Positions 56,270-64,000 of a stretch of 64,000 nucleotides of DNA are shown here, piece after piece (the first letter of the stretch is position 1; each line of letters begins with the position of its first letter). Made by a program: the position numbers and the translations under genes. Under the pieces are notes generated by a model, which ran no database searches, had not been told where the DNA came from, and was given only the letters and a program-made list of their open reading frames with translations. Source of the DNA: Closterium sp. Naga37s-1. Its lineage: Eukaryota > Streptophyta > Zygnematophyceae > Desmidiales > Closteriaceae. The DNA lies in assembly GCA_947471745.1 (NCBI GenBank), contig CANJKZ010000080.1, positions 789,501 to 853,500 of the forward strand, written 5' to 3'.

Positions 56270-56760
56270 AACGGGGCCGCGAGGGAGCCGCGACGGGGCC
56301 TGGAGAGGGGCCGCGGAGGGGCCGCGACGAGCCGCGACGAGCCACGAGGGGCCGCGAGGGGCCGCGACAGGGCCGCGAGGGGCCGCGACAGGGCCGCGAG
56401 GGGCCGTGAGAGGGGCCGCGAGGGGCCGGGAGAGGGGCCGTGAGGGGCCGCAAACGGCCGCGGAGGGGCCGCGAGAGGGGCCGCGAGGGGCCGCGAACGG
56501 CCGCGGAGGGGCCGCGAGGGACCGTGAGAGGGGCCGCGAGGGGCCGGGAGAGGGGCCGCGAGGGGCCGCGAACGGCCGCGGAGGGGCCGTGAGAGGGGCC
56601 GCGAGGGGCCGTGAGAGGGGCCGCGAGGGAGCGGCTAAGGGGCCGCGAGGGGCCGGGATAGAGGGGCCGCGAGGGGCCGTGAGTGGGGCCGCGAGGGAGC
56701 AGCTAAGGGGCCGCGAGGGGCCGTGAGAGGGGCCGCGAGGGATCGGCTAAGGGGCCACTA
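56270..56760. repeat. GC-rich degenerate array of GGGGCCGCGA-type units
   Basis: Irregular repeats of about 10-20 bp (GGGGCCGCGAGGGGCCG, GGGGCCGTGAGA). No gene. It adjoins the F5 downstream module at about 56800. Confidence 0.9.
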
Positions 56761-57663
56761 AGGGCAGGGGACGTGGGGCGCGACTCGTGCAGGGGTGAAG
56801 CGCGCTCCATACGATAGGTGAACTAGACTTGAAATACACTGTTACAATCAGATACACTGCGTTACTGATTGACATCCAGGCGCTCAAACACCCACCTACA
56901 CAAGGATACACCATAACCACAACCACCCACATAGAGTACACAACCAGTTGACCTCAAGGCTAACATCCATTGCAGCAATCAGAAGCCCCCTGGTCTTTCC
57001 CCGCCACTACTACCCGCTTCTAGCCTCCGCAGTCCCCCCGCCCGTGCTGTTTGGAGTGTCGCTTAGCGGCTGCTAGACCTGCAGACAAAATTACAAGGTA
57101 GGGAGGTGGTACCAGTCAGTCAGCACATGCACACAGGGGCATGTGGGCCCCACATCATAGGCTATATAGACTCTGCGGCGCTGCAAAGGGACAGCTATCA
57201 TGGCCTTTCCATGCGGCGCACATGCCGACATGATGACTACAGCACTTGAACACACGGGGGTGGGGTGAGTAAGGCCGGGTGGAAACCAAAGCACAGTGTG
57301 AAGCTTGCTTGCTCCAAAGGAACAGCTAGCATGGCCCAATTCCCTTGCACATTGTTTCATGATGGGCTTGTATGCAGCATACCGCGCCACACCCCGCAGT
57401 ATCGCCCACTCACGAGCTTACTGCCCGCACGCAAGTTTCTTATTCGTACATGCGGGGTCCCCACCAAGGCAAACGTATTTGACAGAGCAGTCTACCGCCG
57501 GTGCAGCACCTGCAAAAGGGCGACAGCAGGGAGAGACTGTTTAGCAAGGACAGCCACGGCATCAATGGAGGCAGTAGTCATCTTCCCACTTCAGGGTATG
57601 GGTCACCGAGAAGCGGCATGAATGGAGGCAGGAGTTTGAGATTTCTGGAAAGGGCGCACAGCC

Positions 57664-58244
57664 TTACGGTGAGCACGGAATCAACAGAAACGGCAGAAAA
57701 AAAAAAAAACAAAAAAAATCGAGTTCTTGTGAGGGCTTGCCTTTATCATTGTTATTAGTGACGAACAATTTGTCATTGGCCCACATCACAGCATTTTTAA
57801 ACCACCCGAGTTTGCGGCGGCTCTGCTCGTCATCCCTGGACCGAGCACCGCTCGGCGCGCCCTCCGCCGTGATGACGCCGCCGGCGGTGTCTATCGCTCC
57901 CGAGGTACCTGCGGCCACGCCATGCCGACACGTTCGCGCGGGGGACGAGGGGAGAGGGAGAAAGGTAGAGGGGGGTAATGGGCGGGAGAGAGTGACTGGC
58001 GGATCTATCGCATGGAGCCAAACTTTCCAGATGCGCGTTATTATCGCAAGGAGATGCGCGCACCATCGCACGTGCGTCTCACGGGATAATCATCGGCAGT
58101 CATAATCTAGACTTGCTACTTACCATCGGTAATCATCCCGTCGCCAAGAATCCGAACAAATCGAGCAGCAGCCGTGGAAGCGAGTGACGCGAGAGTGACG
58201 GTCACGGCAAGCAGAAGAACGAGGGCCGTAAGCAGACGCGCCAT
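57664..58244 (-). CDS. Small secreted protein family F, copy F5 (two exons)
   Basis: Exon 1 (58124-58244, 121 bp) encodes MARLLTALVLLLAVTVTLAS, LASTAAARF and ILGDGMITDG, ending GATG before GTAAGT. Exon 2 (57664-57908) follows acceptor GGCCGCAG: TSGAIDTAGGVITAEGAPS, DDEQSRRKLGWFKNAVMWAN, DKGKPSQEL and a Phe-rich hydrophobic tail to the stop, about 121 residues. The tail is coded by an A/T homopolymer-rich stretch, so the true C-terminus is uncertain. The upstream region 58245-59030 matches that of the other copies. Function not recognised. Confidence 0.62.
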
Positions 58245-59030
58245 GACTACGAGCTAGGAAAGAAAATGCAGAGAGACTTGGACGAGATGTGGAAGGGAGT
58301 TTGGAAGGGAGTGAAAGAGAAGCAACGATGTGCAGGCTGGTATTGGAAGGAAATATGAGTGGGTATTTGTATGGTGTGAAAGGGCGGATTGCGGTGGGTG
58401 TGAATGGGCTGAAGTGGCTCATGCTCAGCGAGGTCAGCCACCATCGCCGAATCGCAACCACCGGCGAATCACCATCGGGATGTTCAGGGAAACGCGTTCC
58501 GATACACAATTCGTTTTTATGAATCGATTGACTACGCAGTGGATGTTAGATGGTGTGGTACGCTAGACAAGTTTTCTATACGGTACAAAACGATTTGACA
58601 TGTTCTTTTTTTATTTATAAACGGCTGCTAACCAAAATTGATTGCGTTCAATACAAATGTGACGTGTTTGATGACCAGCAATGGGCATTTCGGTTCCACC
58701 CAGACTGCCCATTGAATTTTCTCGTGGCACTGTATTTGTGTCTCGGCTACCGGGTGGAAGGCTGGCTAGGGGTGTGGGATCATGAATGACGCTTTGAAGC
58801 TGGAAATCAAAGTTCTTTTAACTAAGGGCCAGCGCACCTTCGCAGTACACAAACGTGCTGTAATCTTCCCGAGGGCAACAGCCAGCTCGTGAACATCACC
58901 CTGAAAAAAATATACCAAAGTTCTCTACGCCCGAGAACGGAATGAACTGCAGTGAGATGCGGGGGTCAAGCATCAATGAATTATACGAGCTACATTTTTT
59001 TTTTGAGATGCTTAGCCAAACAGTAAGACA

Positions 59031-60228
59031 ACCTATAGAGTAGGATGAAAATTGAAAAATAGGAGGAAAAAAAATAAGAATCAGTAACCTTACCTAGCTC
59101 TCAATATTATTGATTATTTAAATAATGCAATTTCCCAGTCAATGAGCAAAACGTAATTTCCTATATTTCTACAATCATGTCTCAACTTTCCTATTTCAAA
59201 TTAGCATCTATTCAGGTCTTGGATATATGATGATGTGTTTTTGCAATCAGCGAAATTTGTTATATGGCGGGTAGGTGCAACAATCGAAATAAACAGTAAG
59301 TTCTAGGATCCTTCTGACATACTTGTATCTACAAGTGAGCATCATGAAGTCACAGGCGAAACGAGGTGGTACATGCAGTACTGCTGAATACGCCTCGCAA
59401 GGTTGACTTCGTCAAGTGTGTATTAACTTTCGGATCCAATCATTTGAAGTCACGTGGCGTTATGCTGACATGGTGAATCAGGAACCCCTGATTTTGAGCT
59501 GTATGGACCAGTAACAGAGAGTTCGCAGAGAGGTTAGCTTCGCCCTTATGTACTCGGTAGTGACCCGAATTCTCGATATTTGACCACCATTCCGAACAAA
59601 AACACTTTCCAGATTTCGCTTCCTGTGTCATGTTTACACGCATCGAGGAAACTGTACAGTGAGAGTGATCATGACACATTCTCGTAAAACAAATAGAAAT
59701 GGCTAATGGGAATCCGCCTTACTCAAAAGTTTGATGCCACCCAGTATCCTTCCTCATCCTCCAGCTTTCAAGCCTCGGGCGTTGGTCTCACTCCCAGAGG
59801 AAGCACATTTTGCTTTGCTCCCTCATTTGTTGCTGGAGACTCCCACATGATACTCATCTCACTCTCATTTTGTTTGGATACGTCGAAGCTGGCGTCAATT
59901 TCTCAGACCTGAATTTAGTAGTATTCGGGGTGCAAGACAGCTTGCGTCTTTCTCCGCTGCACTTTATTCCATATTACTCTCGGAAAAGAAGCTACCCTTT
60001 CCCAGCTTCGACATTTCTCGACGCTGCTCCCCTCGTGCGCGGCTGAGAACGTCCAACTCGCCGATCCGATTCCAGCATGGGTTCTGCGACATCTTGAGGC
60101 GATTCTCTTACCCGAATTTCGAACTGTTGAAGTTAATCTCTTCGGTGTCGCAGCTAGAATACGAAAAGGGGTGAATTCTCGGAGTTCCTGAATTTCGGGG
60201 TTACTTACTCGTCGAGTCACCTCTCGCC
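59031..60228. other. Intergenic region between divergent F5 and the FemAB-like gene
   Basis: No gene seen. The left half is AT-rich. The last ~250 bp (59970-60228), with GAATTTCGAACTGTTGAAG and TTACTCGTCGAGTCACCTC, recur in partial form at 44165-45763 and 48500-48700, so they probably contain the promoter and leader of the gene starting at 60229. Confidence 0.5.
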
Positions 60229-62886
60229 ATGAGTTCCGCGACTCTCGTCGCTTCCCATCAGGCCCTTAAACCGCTATGCGCTGATTCGCGCGCGCGGATA
60301 CACAGTAACCGCGCCATTGGCGAAGTTACCGAGGCGTTTCGCGAGCATCAACCACGACGCCACGTGTCGATTCACGCCCAGCAAAGATCGACCCAGGCAA
60401 TCCAAGCAGCAGCGCATTCGTCTCTGCTGCCGGTGCCGCTTTTCGGCGTTCCCGCCGGCGGCCATAATTACGTCGCAAAAACACAGTCTGGTTACAGCCA
60501 CCTTCGTTCTAATCACAGGCGCTGTCAAGTCCACTCTCGTCACTTCCCCGTATCCGCCGCGCTTTGGCCCTGGCAGCAGGAGCAGGAGAAGCAGCAGCAA
60601 CAGGGCGACAAGGTGCAGCGCATTAGGAGCGCATTGGTCGGGGGCGCAGGGTCGGCGGCAGCGGAGGAGACGGAGAGAAGCGGGCTGCGGGCAGGGGTGA
60701 GTGGGAATTGCAATGAGACCCCGAAGCAGATGTGAAAATTTGTGCATTTTCGTCTCAGAATTGATGCGTGGAGTGCGTGCATCAATTTTGTCACGCATCA
60801 ACATCTGAGCGTGGAGATGCATGTGTTTATAGACGTCTCTTGACTCTCTCCACCCTTCTCTTCTCTTTCTTTAATCCCGCTGTCGCGTGTGCGGGACCAC
60901 CCCCTCCCCCCTTCCCCCTGCCCCCGCTATAGCAACACTTCTTACAGTCACAGTGTCCTCCTCCATCCCCTCCATACCTGTGGCTGACTGTGACGCCTGG
61001 GCGCTTGTGGAGTGTTGAATGTTGACTGTCGAGTGTTGACTGTTGACTGTTGACTGCTGATGTTGAACCCCATTTGTCTCATCCACTCCATCCGCCCTTC
61101 ACTTTCTGTCCCCGTTGCCACGTGCACAGGAACCCCCCGTTACAGCAACGGCCCTTACAGTCACAGTTTCCTCCTCCATCGCCTCCATCCCTGCTGCTGA
61201 CTGGGATGCCTGTGCGCTGGACGCGGCGGGCGGCGCGGAGAAGCACAACCCGTTTGTGTCACACGCGTTCCTGCAGTGTCTGGAGGAGAGCAGAAGCGCG
61301 TGCCGCGAGGAGGGGTGGTTACCACAGCACCTCGTGGCAAGAGACGATGAGGAGAGGGTAGTCGGAGTGCTGCCCCTCTATTTAAAGGGGTACGTGTGCG
61401 TTTATTCATGTAAGGGTAAGGTTGTGTGGCTTAAATCGTTCGGGATTGGTGCGGGGGGGAGGGAGTAAGGGTGAGGTGGTTACCACAGCAGCGCCAGCAG
61501 CTTGTGGTGGTGAGGGGAGGAGCGGAGCGGAGAAGCACAATCCGTTTGTGTCACACGCGTCTGGATTCTGTTGAATAGATAGACACCTTTCCGTTCCCTC
61601 ATCCCTCTTCTTCCCCTCTTCCCCACAGCCACTCCTATGGAGAGTATGTTTCTGATCATTCGTGGGCCAATGCGTTCATGCGGGCGGGAGGCTCGTACTA
61701 CTCGAGGCTGCGTGGCTTCTTACAATGGACTTTTGAGGCGCCTCAAAAGGCTTCATACAGTGGACGATAATAGGAGCCTTCATCTCCTCCTTCCCTCTCC
61801 TCTGCGTCCCCACAGGCACTCCTATGGAGAGTATGTGTTCGATCACTCCTGGGCGAATGCGTTCATGCGGGCGGGAGGCTCGTACTACCCGAAGCTGCAG
61901 TCCTGCGTGCCCTTCACCCCCGCCACCGGACCTCGCCTGCTGGTTCGGGACGGACCTGACCGCGAGGCTGTGCTGTCGGGGCTGTGCCAGGCCATGAAGC
62001 AAGTGGCGGACGAGGTGAGGGATGGAGAGGGGAAGGGGGGAGTGGGGGCGAAGGGGTGGGGTTATGAGGGCGCATGGTTGACTGCTGTCGGGGCTGTGCC
62101 AGGCCATGAAGCAAGTGGCGGATAAGGTGAGGGGGGGAAGGGGAAGCGGGGAGCGTAGAGGGAAACTGGAGAGCCGGAAAGAGGTGTACCCGGTTGGCTT
62201 AGGTTGCTGTCAGGGCTGTGCCAGACTATGAAGCGAGTGGCAGATGAGTTGAGTGGGGAGCGGGGGGAGGGAGGGGGTGGAGGGGGAGATTGGGGTTGTG
62301 GGATAAGGGGATGCGGGGTTGACTTAAGGTGCTGTGCTGTTGGGACTGTGCCGTGACAATGAGCAAGTAGGGTTCCGGATGGGGCGAAGGGGTATGGCAT
62401 GGCGCAGCACGGCATGGCATGGTATGGTATGGCATGGCATGGCATGGCTTGGCTTGGCATGGCATGGCATGGCATGGCATGGAATGGCATGACATGGAAT
62501 GGCATGGCATGGCATGGCATGGAATGGCATGACATGGCCGTTCGCGTGTTCTTGTCAACTCCCTGCATCTTCCCTACTCCCCAACCCCACACTGGGCACT
62601 ATGGGGTGTCATCGGTGCATGTGACATTCCCATGCAAGGACGACTGGCAGGTCCTGGCCCGCCCAGTGGGGCACTGTATGGCATCCCCCATGGTCATTTG
62701 GTGCTTGTTTCGACCCTCTCCCTCCCCCCACCGTTCCACTCCCCGCCCCTCCCACACCACGCAGTACGGGGTGTCATCGGTGCATGTGACGTTCCCATGC
62801 AAGGACGACTGGCAGGTCATGGCGCGCCATGGCTTTCTGCAGCGCATGGGCATGCAGTACCACTGGAGCAACCGCGGCTATGGCAG
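60229..62886 (+). CDS. FemAB-like (DUF482/COG3146) acyltransferase gene, plastid-type N-terminus, 3' end beyond the window
   Basis: Exon 1 (60229-60696) encodes [20 protein letters not shown]... and a long Ser/Arg/Ala/Gln-rich leader ending GLRAG before GTGAGT, consistent with a transit peptide. Exon 2 (61130-61389): [64 protein letters not shown]. Exon 3 (61816-62014): [51 protein letters not shown]. Exon 4 (62765-62886): [39 protein letters not shown]. Phases agree (0; 2; 0; ends phase 2) and all junctions are GT-AG. These blocks are characteristic of the FemAB-like/DUF482 family found in bacteria and plants, a GNAT-fold group whose substrate is uncertain. Later exons lie beyond 64000. Nearly every intron contains partial copies of the neighbouring exon. 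Confidence 0.82.
60925..61014 (+). pseudogene. Degraded copy of FemAB exon 2 start
   Basis: TTACAGTCACAGTGTCCTCC...CTGACTGTGACGCCTGGGCG parallels 61148-61225. It runs into a stop after ALVEC and lies in intron 1. Confidence 0.75.
61475..61566 (+). pseudogene. Degraded partial copies of exon 2 in intron 2
   Basis: GTGGTTACCACAGCAGC and GGAGAAGCACAATCCGTTTG+TGTCACACGCGT repeat 61315-61333 and 61239-61270 of exon 2. Confidence 0.7.
61629..61729 (+). pseudogene. Duplicate of FemAB exon 3 (copy 3a)
   Basis: After acceptor CCCCACAG it reads [27 protein letters not shown] and then diverges; no usable donor follows, and the 20-bp palindrome starts at 61730. The acceptor and phase are the same as for exon 3 at 61816. 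Confidence 0.75.
61730..61749. repeat. Perfect 20-bp palindrome in FemAB intron 2
   Basis: CTTTTGAGGCGCCTCAAAAG, identical to 24649-24668 in the eIF2D-like gene. Confidence 0.95.
62073..62390 (+). repeat. Three echoes of the exon 3 donor junction
   Basis: The last ~45 bp of exon 3 plus its donor (GCTGTCGGGGCTGTGCCAGG...GCGGACGAG/GTGAGG at 61974-62020) recur at about 62084-62135 with an intact donor, 62204-62256 with the donor changed to TTGAGT, and 62330-62380 strongly decayed. Confidence 0.85.
62395..62545. repeat. (ATGGC)n pentanucleotide repeat
   Basis: Imperfect GGCAT/ATGGC repeats with occasional AATGG and ACATGG units, in intron 3 of the FemAB-like gene. Confidence 0.95.
62600..62668 (+). 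pseudogene. Partial copy of FemAB exon 4 (4a)
   Basis: [18 protein letters not shown] is encoded again here, but the preceding dinucleotide is AC rather than AG and the copy ends at a GTCCTG after TGGCAG. Confidence 0.8.
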
Positions 62887-62953
62887 GTGGGCGGGGATGA
62901 TGGGGGGTGATGGCAGGCGAGTGTGTTGGGGCGGCACCTTTCTCCCTATGCTG

Positions 62954-63009
62954 GCCTCCCTGCAGCACATGGGCATGCAGTACCACTGGAGCAACCGCGG
63001 CAATGGCAG
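62954..63009 (+). pseudogene. Copy of the exon 4 3' end (4c) with acceptor and GC donor
   Basis: CCTCCCTGCAG precedes [14 protein letters not shown] and the copy ends GGCAG before GCAAGT, the usual form of a GC-AG intron donor. It leads directly into the 26-bp minisatellite. Confidence 0.75.
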
Positions 63010-64000
63010 GCAAGTGATTTGGGGGCCTATGGCAGGTGGGTGATTTGGGGGCCTATGGCAGGTGGGTGATTTGGGGGCTTATGGCAGGCGGGTGATTTGG
63101 GGCCCTATGGCAGGCGGGTGATTTGGGGGCCTATGGCAGGCGGGTGATTTGGGGGCCTATGGCAGGCGGGTGATTTGGGGGCCTATGGCAGGCGGGTGAT
63201 TTGGGGGCCTATGGCAGGCGGGTGATTTGGGGGCCTATGGCAGGCGGGTGATTTGGGGGCCTATGGCAGGCGGGTGATTTGGGGGCCTATGGCAGGCGGG
63301 TGATTTGGGGGCCTATGGCAGGCGGGTGATTTGGGGGCCTATGGCAGGCGGGTGATTTGGGGGCCTATGGCAGGCGGGTGATTTGGGGGCCTATGGCAGG
63401 CGGGTGATTTGGGGGCCTATGGCAGGCGGGTGATTTGGGGGCCTATGGCAGGCGTGTGATTTGGGGGCCTATGGCAGGCGGGTGATTTGGGGGCCTATGG
63501 CAGGCGGGTGGTTTGGGGGCCTATGGCAGGCGGGTGATTTGGGGGCCTATGGCAGGCGGGTGATTTGGGGGCCTATGGCAGGCGGGTGATTTGGGGGCCT
63601 ATGGCAGGCGGGTGATTTGGGGGCCTATGGCAGGCGGGTGATTTGGGGGCCTATGGCAGGCGGGTGATTTGGGGGCCTATGGCAGGCGGGTGATTTGGGG
63701 GCCTATGGCAGGCGGGTGATTTGGGGGCCTATGGCAGGCGGGTGATTTGGGGGCCTATGGCAGGCGGGTGATTTGGGGGCCTATGGCAGGCGGGTGATTT
63801 GGGGGCCTATGGCAGGCGGGTGATTTGGGGGCCTATGGCAGGCGGGTGATTTGGGGGCCTATGGCAGGCGGGTGATTTGGGGGCCTATGGCAGGCGGGTG
63901 ATTTGGGGGCCTATGGCAGGCGGGTGATTTGGGGGCCTATGGCAGGCGTGTGATTTGGGGGCCTATGGCAGGCGGGTGATTTGGGGGCCTATGGCAGGCG
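63003..64000 (+). repeat. 26-bp minisatellite containing a splice-donor-like sequence, ~38 units to the window edge
   Basis: Unit GGCAGGCGGGTGATTTGGGG+GCCTAT. The first units read TATGGCAGGTGGGTGA, matching the exon 4 end and donor (TATGGCAG/GTGGGC at 62879-62892); later units have CAGGCGGGT. It is highly homogeneous and continues past the window. Confidence 0.97.

Noticed and set aside
55560-56726. 388-codon plus-strand frame rich in Ala, Gly and Pro
   Set aside because: It is generated by the 30-bp and GGGGCCGCGA repeats, the opposite strand is also open for 231 codons, and no non-repetitive conserved part exists.
63003-64000. Possible telomeric or centromeric satellite
   Set aside because: The unit is derived from the neighbouring exon-intron junction and does not resemble TTTAGGG-type telomeric repeats; a centromeric role cannot be judged from one edge.

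Overview
The window is nuclear DNA from a green-lineage eukaryote. The two recognisable host genes are intron-rich and of plant type: an eIF2D-like translation factor, and a FemAB-like (DUF482/COG3146) acyltransferase whose first exon looks like a plastid transit peptide. The rest is mostly Ty1/copia and Ty3/gypsy LTR retrotransposons whose primer-binding sites resemble initiator tRNA-Met (TGGTATCAGAGC). GC-rich coding regions, abundant minisatellites and compact introns would suit a streptophyte alga such as a desmid, but I cannot identify the species.

Layout. 1-11206: a decayed copia element (C, 145-4430) with an inverted LTR of family A at its truncated left end. It is followed by a composite copia element (A, 4159-11206) into which the RT-RNase H-LTR end of another copia family (B) has been fused. 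11207-20520: a 24-bp repeat split by a solo LTR, then the first copy (F1) of an unnamed small-gene family. The upstream region of F1 is split by an 821-bp LTR remnant (E), which is itself split by a complete 6.5-kb copia element (D). 20521-24275: GT microsatellite and gene copy F2. 24276-27884: eIF2D-like exons on the minus strand, rich in intronic repeats. 28044-28971: poly-G tract and a 31-bp minisatellite. 29405-44159: gypsy element G1 on the plus strand. Its 5' LTR is split by gypsy G2 (minus strand, 29446-39093), and the G2 pol region is split by three related non-autonomous LTR elements (H1, H2, H3). 44304-45684: a solo LTR. 45685-49854: gene copies F3 and F4 plus copies of the 5' end of the FemAB gene. 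49855 to about 55640: a 5'-truncated copia B element (minus strand) abutting GC-rich tandem repeats to 56760. 56800-59030: gene copy F5. 60229-64000: the FemAB-like gene, running into a 26-bp minisatellite at the window edge.

How the parts relate. Nesting order is supported by 5-bp target-site duplications: CGCTG, TATGG, CCTCT, GGTAT, GGCCC, TTTAA, TACAC and CTTTT. The most unusual host signals are four. (1) A five-copy family of small minus-strand genes has a conserved signal-peptide exon that always ends in phase 1 at a good donor. (2) Tandem 'echo' copies of exon-intron junctions occur in both host genes; in eIF2D they give two 89-bp alternative exons separated by 35 bp, and in the FemAB gene they grade into a splice-donor minisatellite. 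(3) An intron-resident palindrome of the form CTTTTGAG-NNNN-CTCAAAAG recurs. (4) In-frame stop codons in otherwise open retroelement reading frames are almost all TAG at positions that fit glutamine.

All similarity statements come from reading the sequence and from recalled family motifs; no database search was run.
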